Source of the DNA: Sediminibacterium sp. FEMGT703S
Lineage (GTDB): Bacteria; Bacteroidota; Bacteroidia; Chitinophagales; Chitinophagaceae
Assembly (NCBI GenBank): GCA_002786355.1
Contig: PGCO01000004.1
Coordinates: 343,297 to 407,296 of the forward strand
Reading direction: 5' to 3'
DNA: 64,000 bases
Under the pieces are notes generated by a model. That model had not been told where the DNA came from. It worked only from the letters and a program-made list of their open reading frames with translations, and did not search any database. Of this stretch, positions 44,878 to 53,629 are shown piece by piece. The position numbers were made by a program, and so were the translations under genes. Numbering within the stretch: position 1 is the stretch's first letter; each line of letters starts with the position of its first letter.

Positions 44878-45963
44878 TTAAGCGAAAGGAGCTTTTACCA
44901 CTTTTGCTTTTACTAAAGTATTTCTAATATCAATATAAATTTCGGAATCAATAGCTGAATGTGATACTGCAACATAGCCTAATCCAATTGCTTTGTTTAA
45001 TGAAGGAGCTTGTGTGCCACTGGTTACTTTTCCAATGGTATTGCCTGCAGCATCTTTAATTAAGTAATCGTGGCGAGGTATACCTCTTTCTAACATTTCA
45101 AATCCTACTAGTTTACGTTGTACGCCTTCAGCTTTTAGTTTTTCAATAATAGCTTTAGCGGTAAAATCTTTTGTAAACTTAGTAATCCAACCTAGCCCTC
45201 CTTCTAATGGAGAAGTGGTATCATCTATATCGTTTCCATATAAACAATAGCCCATTTCTAGTCTTAAAGTATCTCTTGCACCCAATCCAATTGGTTTTAA
45301 ACCTTGTGGACCTCCAGTTTCAAAAATCGCATCCCAAATTTTATCCGCTGCCCCATTGCTGTCTTCAAAATAGATTTCTACACCTCCAGAACCGGTATAT
45401 CCGGTAGCACTGATCAGTACATTTTCTACACCTGCAAAAGTTCCCTTTACAAAAGTGTAGTATTTCAAATTCATGATATCTAACTCGGTCAGGGGTTGTA
45501 ATATTTTTGTTGCATTAGGACCTTGTATAGCCAATAAACAAGTTTTATCACTGATATTATGCATTTCTACTTGTTGGGTATTGAACTGGCTAATCCAATT
45601 CCAATCTTTCTCAATATTAGAAGCATTCACCACTAACATATAGGTTTTATTTGGCTCTACGCAGTAAACAATCAAATCGTCTACAATACCACCTGTAGCG
45701 TTGGGTAAGCAACTATACTGAGCCTGACCTGCTACTAATTTTGATGCATCATTAGTAGTAACTCTTTGAATAAGGTCTAATGCATTTTCTCCTTTCAATA
45801 TAAATTCGCCCATATGACTTACATCAAAAACCCCTGCATTCTTTCTAACAGCAGCATGTTCATCATTAATTCCTGTATAACTAATAGGCATATTGTATCC
45901 AGCAAATTCAGCCATTTTGGCCCCTAGGGCAATATGTTTTTGTGTAAAAGGTGTATTTTTCAT
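44878..45963 (-). CDS. gcvT: Aminomethyltransferase, glycine cleavage T protein
   Basis: The 361-residue T protein transfers the aminomethyl carbon to tetrahydrofolate in glycine cleavage. It begins [20 protein letters not shown], with [45 protein letters not shown] and a C-terminal [19 protein letters not shown], all typical. No other glycine cleavage genes are in the window. A terminator stands between it and the upstream pspC gene. Confidence 0.95.
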   Translation of the reverse strand: MKNTPFTQKHIALGAKMAEFAGYNMPISYTGINDEHAAVRKNAGVFDVSHMGEFILKGENALDLIQRVTTNDASKLVAGQAQYSCLPNATGGIVDDLIVYCVEPNKTYMLVVNASNIEKDWNWISQFNTQQVEMHNISDKTCLLAIQGPNATKILQPLTELDIMNLKYYTFVKGTFAGVENVLISATGYTGSGGVEIYFEDSNGAADKIWDAIFETGGPQGLKPIGLGARDTLRLEMGYCLYGNDIDDTTSPLEGGLGWITKFTKDFTAKAIIEKLKAEGVQRKLVGFEMLERGIPRHDYLIKDAAGNTIGKVTSGTQAPSLNKAIGLGYVAVSHSAIDSEIYIDIRNTLVKAKVVKAPFA

Positions 45964-46013
45964 TGAGCAATTTATTAGGATGCAAAAATAAGTGAATCAA
46001 CACGAAACAGCCC

Positions 46014-46054
46014 AAAAAGCAAGAACCCCATCCCAATTTAGAGACGAGGTTCTT
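46014..46054 (-). terminator. Intrinsic terminator after the pspC operon
   Basis: On the minus strand AAGAACCTCGTC pairs with GATGGGGTTCTT (12 bp with two G-T pairs) around a 10-nt loop, followed by GCTTTTT. It starts 24 bp after the pspC stop. Confidence 0.75.
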
Positions 46055-46077
46055 TTTCCAACCTGTGCCAACCTTCT

Positions 46078-48315
46078 TTATGATTGTAAATTCAGTAAGG
46101 AGAATCTTCCTAGTTCTGAACCTAACTCAATAATATCAAGCGATTCGGTGATTTTTGTTTTTCCCACTGGGTTTGAAATAGAAGGAACAACTATAGATAC
46201 TTTTTGATAACGGTAACGAGTAGTATCAACTGGCTTGTCTAACTCTTTCTTTAAATCTTCCGCTTCTTTTTGTTTGCGCTCATATTCTTTACGTAGATCT
46301 TCTCTACTTTTTTTGTATTCTTCTATGGCGCTTTTTTCAGAGTCGCTGTTATTTTCTTCATCCTCATTTATTTCTCCAGCTTTCTTTACTCTTTCTAATC
46401 CACCAGGAGTCATAATGTATTCCTGATTAGACATCCAGCTTTCGTATCCTTCATTATTCCATTCATCGTCCCAATCGTAGTCGTTGCGGCCAGAATTAAA
46501 GCTGATATGATTAAGTCTTCTTGAAACGTTATCATCAATTTCAATTTTCTTTCCAACTGGAACAAAAATGGTTACAGTAACACCTTGATTTCTAAACTTA
46601 GTGCCTTTGTTTAATTTAAAACCACGGTCTAAATAAAGTACACTGTCAGCTTGTGTTGCACCATAATTGATTTGATTAATATTTCTCAAAGCAGCATCTT
46701 CATCAGACCCATTGCTAAATTTCACATAGCTAATACGGTAAAGTGAATCTGTGCTTTTTGCAATACGAACCCTTACATTATTTAATACCAAACTATCGTC
46801 GTCTATTCTTAATAAACCGTCCATTCTGAACCATTTACTTCTCACTACTCTGAAGTTAGACTCTGCTACTTTTATAGTTAGTTTGTTATTAGTAGGTTGA
46901 ACAATTTTAATTTCGCCTTTGTCTTTAGCGCCTGCATCAAAATTTTGTGCAATTGAAGCAATTAATAAGACCACACTAATCCAACCCAGCGTCCATAATC
47001 CCCCAAAAGTGAATCCTAAATATTTACTACCTGCAGTTGCTCCAATAATTCTACGAACTAACCAAGTAAGTAAACCTATTGCTGGAACAAATAAGAATAA
47101 TATCAATGTAGTCCATGAAAGGAAATTCTGCCAGAAACCTTCTAAAAAGAAATCCTTCAGTGGAAACACACTTACACTACCTGCAATCATTCCTAATAAA
47201 GCCACTAGAATAGTGAAAGCCAATATACCTGCTAAGAACAAGAAGAATGCTTTAAATAAGATACCAATTGCATTGGCAAGTTTATTGCCACTTTTTTTAG
47301 AAACATTGCTTGCTTCTGAAGCAAATTGTTTGCTTTTTTCGTTCACTGTACTGCTAAATTCTGATGAAAATTCTTTCGCTTTTTCAGAGAATTCACCACC
47401 CCATTTTTCTGCTCGAGCTTTAAAACCTTCTAAGTCTTCTTGAATGGTATTTTTGATGGTATTTAAGTCTACTTTTTCTCCCCTCATTTCTAATTTCTCT
47501 GAAGCACTTTTGGCTTCAGGAATTACCGCCCACAAAACAGCATAGATTACAAACAAAGTACCACCGAATGAGCCGAATATGAATCCAGGGAATGGATTAA
47601 ATTCAAACCAGAATAAAGAACTAACAAAGGAAGAGAAAATGCCTACTACCAATGGTAATGAGAAAATTAATCGGGGGATCCAAACCGCTATATCAAAATA
47701 GGTAGCGATACCGCTGGCAACACCCGCAATTACTTTGTCTTCAGGGTTTCTGTACAATCTTCTGTTGCTGGTTACATGATCCAATGGCTTGGATGGCAAG
47801 ATAATCCATAACAATAAGTACAATAAGAAACCTGATCCACCACCAAAGAATAAGACTAAAAAGAGTAAGCGCACAACGGTAGGGTCAATTCTAAAGTAAG
47901 CTGCAATCCCACTACAAACACCGCCTAACATTTTTTCGTTGGTGTCTCTATAAAGTCTTCCTCTTGAAGCACCAGGTTCAGTGTATTGGTTAAAATTAGA
48001 CTGCTGTTGTTGTTGTTGGTTGCCACCTAATTGCGATTGCATATTAGATTCTTCACCTTCAAAATCTTCAGGTCTACCCATACTATTGATGATATTGTTT
48101 ACATCTTCATCAGTAATACAAGTACTACCCTTTTTAAGGCTTTCACCAAAAAGTTCTGCAATACGACCTTCAATGTCGTTGATGATTTCATCTCTTCCTT
48201 CTTCATTAGCAAAGAAGCGGCGTAAGCTTTCAACGTATACTTTCAGTACGTCATAAGCCGATTCCTCAATGGGAATTACTCTGCCTTGGAAGTTTATATT
48301 AATTACCTTTTTCAT
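46078..48315 (-). CDS. PspC-domain envelope stress protein with two PspC modules
   Basis: The 745-residue membrane protein starts with a conserved Bacteroidota pre-domain (VININFQGRVIPIEESAYDV). Two PspC modules follow: RDTNEKMLGGVCSGIAAYF near residue 125, and RNPEDKVIAGVASGIATYF near residue 190. Four or more further helices occupy the middle (about residues 345-460), and a long beta-rich domain follows. The C-terminus contains a charged coiled coil (YERKQKEAEDLKKELD). PspC proteins respond to membrane stress. It starts 20 bp after padR and is presumably controlled by it. Confidence 0.9.
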   Translation of the reverse strand: MKKVININFQGRVIPIEESAYDVLKVYVESLRRFFANEEGRDEIINDIEGRIAELFGESLKKGSTCITDEDVNNIINSMGRPEDFEGEESNMQSQLGGNQQQQQQSNFNQYTEPGASRGRLYRDTNEKMLGGVCSGIAAYFRIDPTVVRLLFLVLFFGGGSGFLLYLLLWIILPSKPLDHVTSNRRLYRNPEDKVIAGVASGIATYFDIAVWIPRLIFSLPLVVGIFSSFVSSLFWFEFNPFPGFIFGSFGGTLFVIYAVLWAVIPEAKSASEKLEMRGEKVDLNTIKNTIQEDLEGFKARAEKWGGEFSEKAKEFSSEFSSTVNEKSKQFASEASNVSKKSGNKLANAIGILFKAFFLFLAGILAFTILVALLGMIAGSVSVFPLKDFFLEGFWQNFLSWTTLILFLFVPAIGLLTWLVRRIIGATAGSKYLGFTFGGLWTLGWISVVLLIASIAQNFDAGAKDKGEIKIVQPTNNKLTIKVAESNFRVVRSKWFRMDGLLRIDDDSLVLNNVRVRIAKSTDSLYRISYVKFSNGSDEDAALRNINQINYGATQADSVLYLDRGFKLNKGTKFRNQGVTVTIFVPVGKKIEIDDNVSRRLNHISFNSGRNDYDWDDEWNNEGYESWMSNQEYIMTPGGLERVKKAGEINEDEENNSDSEKSAIEEYKKSREDLRKEYERKQKEAEDLKKELDKPVDTTRYRYQKVSIVVPSISNPVGKTKITESLDIIELGSELGRFSLLNLQS

Positions 48316-48335
48316 GGTATGTTTATTTAGCTTGG

Positions 48336-48701
48336 TTAAGGTTGGTTTTGGTTGTTTTCGTTTTCTGGGGATGCTATTGGTTGGGTTAGCACTTGAACTG
48401 CATCTGCTAGTTCTTTCCAGGTTCTTTCGAGTTCACTGTAAAAAGCGAGGCCTTTGTCAGTCATAACGAAATATTTTCGTGGGGGTCCGCTGTTGCTCTC
48501 TACCCAGCGGTAGGTGAGCAATTCCGCGTTTTTTAACCTGGTAAGCAGCGGGTACAAAGTACCTTCCAGAATATGAAGGTTGGCTAATTTCATCCGATCA
48601 ACTAGATCACTGGGGTAAACTTCTCCCTGGCGAATGATTGAAAGGATACAAAACTCCAATACGCCCTTCCGCATCTGACTCTGTGTGTTTTGAATATCCA
48701 T
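48336..48701 (-). CDS. PadR family transcriptional regulator
   Basis: The 121-residue regulator has a winged-helix core: MRKGVLEFCILSIIRQGEVYPSDLVDRM, then LHILEGTLYPLLTRLKNAELL and the wing GPPRKYFVMTDKG. The short C-terminal helix allows dimerisation. It lies between a small ORF and pspC on one transcript. A dyad overlapping the operon promoter is a likely binding site, giving autoregulation. Confidence 0.93.
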   Translation of the reverse strand: MDIQNTQSQMRKGVLEFCILSIIRQGEVYPSDLVDRMKLANLHILEGTLYPLLTRLKNAELLTYRWVESNSGPPRKYFVMTDKGLAFYSELERTWKELADAVQVLTQPIASPENENNQNQP

Positions 48702-48720
48702 GGCCTAGATTTTTATTGGA

Positions 48721-48918
48721 TTAATAAACAAGAATTGGTTTAACTGGAGCGATACGGCTGAAACGTTGAATTTTCCAAAGTTGAGCTACAGTAAATCTTT
48801 TCTTGGTTTTGGGTTCATTGTTCAAGTTTGAAGCAATAGTCTCTTTTACAACTTGTGTTAAATTGTTTAACTCTGTTTTGTTAAGTTGAACAAGTTGGTT
48901 GATGGTAGTGATTTTCAT
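48721..48918 (-). CDS. Small conserved-looking ORF heading the padR-pspC operon
   Basis: The 65-residue product has a helical N-terminal half (LVQLNKTELNNLTQVVKETI) and a basic C-terminal half with KKRFTVAQLWKIQRFSR. It lies 19 bp before padR and directly after the operon promoter, so it is probably translated. I recall similar small proteins with an RFxxAxLWxIQR motif upstream of other Bacteroidota genes, but no function is known to me. Confidence 0.6.
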   Translation of the reverse strand: MKITTINQLVQLNKTELNNLTQVVKETIASNLNNEPKTKKRFTVAQLWKIQRFSRIAPVKPILVY

Positions 48919-48962
48919 GATGATTATTTTTAGTTCGTTTTGTTATCATTTATTTTGACAAC

Positions 48963-49004
48963 ACAAAGATGGGGTATTTTTTAGTACTATGCAACACATA
49001 GTAC
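48963..49004 (-). promoter_or_regulatory. Promoter and dyad operator of the padR-pspC operon
   Basis: The minus strand has TTG (48994-48992), a 21-nt spacer and CATCTTTG (48970-48963), a near match to TTG-N19-21-TAnnTTTG. The perfect dyad GTACTATG-N5-CATAGTAC (48984-49004) is centred on the -33 TTG. This is the geometry expected for repression by the PadR protein, though PadR sites are more often ATGT/ACAT dyads; ATG/CAT is contained within these arms. Confidence 0.6.
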
Positions 49005-49245
49005 CAAGTATTTTTAGGTAATAGGTTGACTTTAGAATTAGGTTTTAAATAATTAATTGAAAATCAATTAGTTGTGATTTTTGTTTATTTTGAGAAAGGG
49101 ATAATCGGTCTTATAAAAGGATAAATGGTGTTTGTTGGATTTTGCTTATTTAATCGCTGGCGGCGTATCAATATATAATAGCTGGTAGAGTAGCTCTATT
49201 TATAAGATTATGTATTTCTATAAAAGACAAGTAAAAATATTATTT
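49005..49245. other. Gene-free divergent region between padR operon and arsR
   Basis: Together with the flanking sites, 48919-49311 is a 393-bp stretch with no gene. Apart from the PadR-type dyad and promoter at one end and the ArsR sites at the other, I see only small dyads (TAATTG-N5-CAATTA at 49054-49070) and AT-rich sequence. Confidence 0.6.
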
Positions 49246-49261
49246 ATCGTAGAAATACGAT
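49246..49261. promoter_or_regulatory. ArsR operator, distal site
   Basis: ATCGT-agaaat-ACGAT, with flanking TTT and TAA, is a dyad of the same form as the proximal site 45 bp downstream. It covers the expected -33 region of the arsR promoter. Confidence 0.7.
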
Positions 49262-49278
49262 TAATGAATATTTATGTA

Positions 49279-49286
49279 TAGCTTTG
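49279..49286 (+). promoter_or_regulatory. -7 element of the ars promoter
   Basis: TAGCTTTG matches the Bacteroidota -7 consensus TAnnTTTG exactly. It lies between the two ArsR-type dyads. No TTG is present at the proper -33 distance. Confidence 0.55.
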
Positions 49287-49290
49287 CTTT

Positions 49291-49306
49291 ATCGTATAAA
49301 AACGAT
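49291..49306. promoter_or_regulatory. ArsR operator, proximal site
   Basis: ATCGT-ataaaa-ACGAT lies 5 bp before the arsR ATG and over the predicted transcription start. Both sites share TTATCGTA(N)AAA(N)ACGATTAA. Confidence 0.7.
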
Positions 49307-49311
49307 TAACC

Positions 49312-49644
49312 ATGGCTTCTCCCAAATTAGAAGAATTTATTAAAGCAGAACAAGAGTTAGCACAATTTGCTAAAGCCCTATCGCATCCTGCACGTATCGC
49401 CATATTAAAAGTATTGGCACAAAAAAACGAATGCGTCTGCGGAGAGATTGTAGATGTATTGCCATTGGCGCAGTCTACTGTTTCACAGCATTTAAAAGAA
49501 TTGAAAGAAGCAGGTCTTATAAAAGGAACTATTGAAGGACCAAGAAGTTGTTACTGCATCAATTGGAAAGCTTTCGAAAAATTCAATAGCTCATTTAATC
49601 AACTATTTAATAAACTAAAAGTGCAACAACAATCTTGTTGCTAA
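49312..49644 (+). CDS. arsR: ArsR/SmtB family arsenic-responsive repressor
   Basis: The 110-residue winged-helix repressor starts with ASPKLEEFIKAEQELAQFAK. The metalloid-binding cysteines are probably CVCGEI in NECVCGEIVDVLPL, at the start of the recognition region, and the QSTVSQHLKELKEAGLI segment is the DNA-reading helix. The C-terminal QQQSCC adds a further cysteine pair. It is the first gene of the ars operon and has two candidate operators upstream, consistent with autoregulation by arsenite release. Confidence 0.93.
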   Translation: MASPKLEEFIKAEQELAQFAKALSHPARIAILKVLAQKNECVCGEIVDVLPLAQSTVSQHLKELKEAGLIKGTIEGPRSCYCINWKAFEKFNSSFNQLFNKLKVQQQSCC

Positions 49645-49673
49645 CTATTCTTAAAAAAATTAAAACATATTTT

Positions 49674-50555
49674 ATGCAAACTGATGAACAGTTAAAACAA
49701 ATTGTAAAAGATAAGTACGCAGAAATTGCAACACAATCTACTGCTGATAATAAAGCCTCTTGTTGTGGGGCTGGTGGGTGTAGTACCGAAGTATATAATA
49801 TCATGAGTGATGATTATACTAGTATGGAAGGATACAATGCAGATGCAGATTTAGGACTAGGGTGCGGATTGCCAACCCAATTTGCACAAATTAAATCTGG
49901 GGATACCGTAATCGATTTAGGAAGTGGGGCAGGAAATGATTGTTTTGTTGCAAGGGCACAAACAGGTGAAAAAGGGAAAGTGATTGGAATTGATTTTACA
50001 CCAGCTATGATTCAAAAAGCTAGAATGAACGCGGATACATTAGGGTTTAATAATGTAGAGTTTCGAGAAGGTGATATTGAACATATGCCTTTGGGGGGGA
50101 ATATAGCTGATGTGGTAGTAAGCAACTGTGTATTAAATTTAGTGCCTAATAAAGATGGTGTAATAAAGGAAATCTATCGAGTTCTAAAACCCGGTGGCCA
50201 CTTTAGTATTTCAGATGTAGTATTAGTAGGTCAACTACCCGATGCATTGAGAAAAGATGCTGAAATGTATGCAGGATGCGTATCAGGTGCAATACAAAAA
50301 GAAGTATACTTAGAATTGATTCGTTTGAATAAATTCGAAAATATCATAGTGCAAAAAGAAAAGCCTATTATCATTCCTAACGATATTTTGAAAAACTACT
50401 TAAGTGAATCTGAAATAGTAGCTTTTAATAATGGTGGTGCTGGTATATTTAGTGTAACCGTTTACGCAGAAAAACCAAAGGGTATTGAAATAACTGACCA
50501 AACGAATGGTCAGGCTAAAGCATCAGTTTGTATGCCAGGTGGAGGATGTTGTTAA
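49674..50555 (+). CDS. arsM: Arsenite S-adenosylmethionine methyltransferase
   Basis: The 293-residue methyltransferase converts arsenite to methylated forms. The SAM-binding motif is TVIDLGSGAGNDCF. The arsenite-binding cysteines are seen in NADADLGLGCGLP, SNCVLNL and YAGCVSG, as in known ArsM. An N-terminal CCGAGGC and a C-terminal CMPGGGCC add further thiols. The track's start at 49635 would overlap arsR; ATG 49674 (MQTDEQLKQ) is chosen. It follows arsR by 29 bp. Confidence 0.92.
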   Translation: MQTDEQLKQIVKDKYAEIATQSTADNKASCCGAGGCSTEVYNIMSDDYTSMEGYNADADLGLGCGLPTQFAQIKSGDTVIDLGSGAGNDCFVARAQTGEKGKVIGIDFTPAMIQKARMNADTLGFNNVEFREGDIEHMPLGGNIADVVVSNCVLNLVPNKDGVIKEIYRVLKPGGHFSISDVVLVGQLPDALRKDAEMYAGCVSGAIQKEVYLELIRLNKFENIIVQKEKPIIIPNDILKNYLSESEIVAFNNGGAGIFSVTVYAEKPKGIEITDQTNGQAKASVCMPGGGCC

Positions 50556-50573
50556 TAAGAAAACGAATTAAAT

Positions 50574-51629
50574 ATGGAACATTGCGCACCAGCAGCTAAT
50601 CGCAAGAAGCTTTCCTTTTTAGACCAGTATTTAACGCTGTGGATTTTCATGGCTATGCTAATAGGAGTTGGAATAGGGTATTTTATACCATCAGTTTCTA
50701 CCAAAATAGAAGCGCTCTCCAGCGGAACCACCAATATACCTCTTGCTATCGGATTAATTCTAATGATGTATCCCCCATTGGCAAAAGTGAATTATAGTAA
50801 AATAGGGGAAGTCTTTAAAAACATTAAAGTCTTAAGCCTTTCCTTACTATTGAATTGGGTGATTGGTCCTATTTTGATGTTTGTTTTATCAATCCTCTTT
50901 TTGAAAGATTATCCCGAATACATGATTGGATTAATCTTGATTGGTTTAGCCAGATGTATAGCAATGGTGGTGGTATGGAATGATTTGGCAGAAGGTAATA
51001 GAGAATACGCAGCTGGATTGGTTGCATTGAATAGTATATTTCAAGTGTTCTTTTACAGTTTTTACGCTTTTTTATTCATTACTTTTTTACCTCCTTATTT
51101 TGGGGTTAACGGATTAAATCTGCGTATCACCATTTCGGAAATTGCTCAATCTGTAGGCATCTATTTAGGTATTCCTTTTGCAGCGGGTATTTTAAGTAGG
51201 TACTTATTAATTAAATGGAAAGGATTGGATTGGTTTAACAATACCTATCTCACATTTGTTTCGCCCATCACATTAGTTGCATTATTATTTACCATCATTT
51301 TAATGTTCAGTTTGAAAGGACAATTAATTGTGGAGATACCAATGGATGTTTTACGAATTGCTATTCCCCTAGTAATTTATTTTTTAATAATGTTTATAAT
51401 AAGTTTTTTAATTGGGAAAAAACTAGGAGCTGATTATTCAAGAAATACTTCCATTGCTTTTACCGCTACAGGTAATAATTTTGAATTGGCGATTGCTGTT
51501 GCAATTGGCGTATTCGGAATCAATAGCGGGCAAGCATTTGCTGGTGTGATAGGTCCGTTGGTAGAAGTACCCGCATTAATTGCATTAGTGAATTTGGCAT
51601 TTTGGTTTAGAAAAAAATTATACAAGTGA
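50574..51629 (+). CDS. acr3: ACR3 family arsenite efflux permease
   Basis: The 351-residue membrane protein has about ten helices with the ACR3 landmarks: [51 protein letters not shown]-like sequence containing the conserved cysteine, and [20 protein letters not shown]. It exports arsenite with the membrane potential. The gene is 18 bp after arsM and overlaps arsC by 4 bp. Some databases call it arsB, but it belongs to the ACR3 family. Confidence 0.94.
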   Translation: MEHCAPAANRKKLSFLDQYLTLWIFMAMLIGVGIGYFIPSVSTKIEALSSGTTNIPLAIGLILMMYPPLAKVNYSKIGEVFKNIKVLSLSLLLNWVIGPILMFVLSILFLKDYPEYMIGLILIGLARCIAMVVVWNDLAEGNREYAAGLVALNSIFQVFFYSFYAFLFITFLPPYFGVNGLNLRITISEIAQSVGIYLGIPFAAGILSRYLLIKWKGLDWFNNTYLTFVSPITLVALLFTIILMFSLKGQLIVEIPMDVLRIAIPLVIYFLIMFIISFLIGKKLGADYSRNTSIAFTATGNNFELAIAVAIGVFGINSGQAFAGVIGPLVEVPALIALVNLAFWFRKKLYK

Positions 51630-52309
51630 AATACCTCATTACTTTTTTAATAGTGAATCTTTTTGTTATGACATCTTCAGCACAACAACCTGTTTTATTT
51701 CCCAGCTTGCAATCTTTTTTTGATCAAGCGCAATCAGATTTTCAGCAAATTACTTTAGAAAGAAAAATAGCATTAAAAGAAATTAGTGATTATATAAGCC
51801 AGAAGAAAAAACTACAGAAAGATATTGAACTCACTTTTATTTGTACGCATAATTCTAGGAGAAGCCATATTTCCCAAATCATGGCGCAAGCAGCTGCAGC
51901 TTATTATAAAATCGGAAATGTATATTGTTATTCAGGTGGTACAGAAGTAACTGCTTTTAATATTAATGCAGTAAATGCATTAAGAAAAATGGGTTTTGAA
52001 ATAGAAGCCACTAATGGTTTGCCTAATCCAGTATATAAAGTAAAGTATAGCTCAACAGCCCCTAAGCTGATTGCTTTTTCAAAAGTATATACCAGTATGC
52101 CTAATCCACAAAAGGAATATGGAGCTGTGTTAACATGTTCTCAGGCTGATGCATCTTGCCCTATTGTGCAAGGGGCAGATGGAAGATTTAAATTACCTTA
52201 TGAAGATCCTAAATTGTCAGATGGTACGCCACAACAAGACCAAGTTTACGTTGAAAGATGTAAGCAAATTGGTCTTGAAATGTTATACCTATTTAGTCAA
52301 GTAAGATAG
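51626..52309 (+). CDS. arsC: Exported arsenate reductase-like protein (LMW phosphatase fold)
   Basis: The 227-residue protein starts at a GTG inside the acr3 stop (4-bp overlap). A signal peptide [20 protein letters not shown] is followed by a helical spacer and a low-molecular-weight phosphatase/ArsC domain. The P-loop is [11 protein letters not shown] (Cys-x5-Arg). The pair of relay cysteines in [11 protein letters not shown] aligns with the two of thioredoxin-linked ArsC, and the general acid is in [10 protein letters not shown]. The extra export signal is unusual for an arsenate reductase, which would need periplasmic reductant. It could also act as a phosphatase. Confidence 0.85.
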   Translation: MKYLITFLIVNLFVMTSSAQQPVLFPSLQSFFDQAQSDFQQITLERKIALKEISDYISQKKKLQKDIELTFICTHNSRRSHISQIMAQAAAAYYKIGNVYCYSGGTEVTAFNINAVNALRKMGFEIEATNGLPNPVYKVKYSSTAPKLIAFSKVYTSMPNPQKEYGAVLTCSQADASCPIVQGADGRFKLPYEDPKLSDGTPQQDQVYVERCKQIGLEMLYLFSQVR

Positions 52310-52336
52310 AAATGGTTTTTCAGCTTTAGTTAATTT

Positions 52337-53617
52337 TTAAATCACCGTCAGCTCATAAAAATCTTCAGGGTTTAAGTATTTTTTGGCGAGTTCATTTAAT
52401 TCTTCTGATCCTGTTGATTTGATGATTTGAACACTATTATAAAAATATTGTTCGTCTAAATTATTGAGGACATAGTTTTTCCATCTGGCAATTAATTGAA
52501 AGGGTCCATCTAAATCTCCTAAGACGGAACCCAACATATAATTCTTAACTAAACTAAGTTCATCTTCATCTATCAGTTCGTTCCTAAGTATTTCCATTTC
52601 TTTATACACTTCACTAATAGTGGCTTCGCAAACATCTCTACCTGCTTCGGTGCTAATCATCCAAGCTGTTTCTCCCATATGGTTTTGGATGTAGCTATGT
52701 ATGCCATAAGTATATCCTTTGTCTTCTCTGATATTGCTCATTAATCTAGATCCAAAAAAGCCCCCAAAAACATTATTTAATATTTGTGTTTTTGGATAAT
52801 CTGGATGGTGTTTATTCGGAAATGGACGAGCAATTCTAATCGCACCTTGAACTCCATTTGCATCATTAATAATTTGGTATTTCTTTTCTTGTGCAGATTG
52901 TAAATTATATTCAATATGCGGGATGGCTCTTTTTTGTAAAGGCAAACTGCCAAAATATTTATTTAATTGGCTTTGTAAATTGGAAGGTATTTTACCTGCA
53001 GTAAAAATAGTACAATGTCCTTCTGCATAGAATCGTTTGAAAAACGCAATCAATTCGTCTCTTTTTAGCTGATCATAATCAATCGTAGAAGTATATTTAC
53101 CATAAGGATGATGAAATCCATAAACATATTCATCAATTAATCGGTTAGCAATAAAGTCGCATTTTTTTAGATTAACGGAAAGTTTCTGTTTTTGATTTTG
53201 TTGATAAGTACTTAATTCTTCTTCAGGGAAAATGGAGTCGCATATTAACTCTGCTACTACAGGAAGTAATTCATTTATATGCTTAGACAAGCAGTGTAAG
53301 GTAATAGAAGCTGTTTCATTGTAGCAGGTTCTATTTAAATAAGCACCATAAAACTCAAAATGGTCATTAATTTGAAATGCAGTTTTATCACTTGTGCCAT
53401 TCTTCAACAAGAAATTAGTGGTGCCAGCTATAATATTCTTTTGCTCAAACCAGTTACCAGCTTTAAACACCCATTCTATCATGAGTACGTCTTGTGTGCC
53501 AGCGTTCATGCTGTAGACTGGAACTGTATTATCTAATTGATATTGCTCACATGTTCTGAGTTTTAAATCAAAACTTACCGCATCAATTATAGTGGGTTGT
53601 ATTTTTCTATTCAACAT
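52337..53617 (-). CDS. M16 peptidase family, non-catalytic subunit
   Basis: The 426-residue protein has the M16 two-domain pattern but the zinc motif position reads TTNFLLKNGT, with no HxxEH, so it cannot bind catalytic zinc. The C-terminal substrate-anchoring pair is intact in GSRLMSNIREDKGYTYG. In two-component M16 peptidases one subunit carries zinc and the other the R/Y pair, which fits this gene and its upstream neighbour 12 bp away. There is no clear signal peptide, suggesting a cytoplasmic peptidase. Confidence 0.88.
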   Translation of the reverse strand: MLNRKIQPTIIDAVSFDLKLRTCEQYQLDNTVPVYSMNAGTQDVLMIEWVFKAGNWFEQKNIIAGTTNFLLKNGTSDKTAFQINDHFEFYGAYLNRTCYNETASITLHCLSKHINELLPVVAELICDSIFPEEELSTYQQNQKQKLSVNLKKCDFIANRLIDEYVYGFHHPYGKYTSTIDYDQLKRDELIAFFKRFYAEGHCTIFTAGKIPSNLQSQLNKYFGSLPLQKRAIPHIEYNLQSAQEKKYQIINDANGVQGAIRIARPFPNKHHPDYPKTQILNNVFGGFFGSRLMSNIREDKGYTYGIHSYIQNHMGETAWMISTEAGRDVCEATISEVYKEMEILRNELIDEDELSLVKNYMLGSVLGDLDGPFQLIARWKNYVLNNLDEQYFYNSVQIIKSTGSEELNELAKKYLNPEDFYELTVI

Positions 53618-53629
53618 TTTGTTGGTTCT

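Noticed and set aside
46919-47443. 174-residue ORF on the plus strand
   Set aside because: It is antisense to the pspC gene, low-complexity and has no recognisable domain; it is a shadow of the coding strand.
49246-52309. Arsenic operon as a mobile island
   Set aside because: No integrase, transposase, terminal repeats or obvious compositional change at either side.
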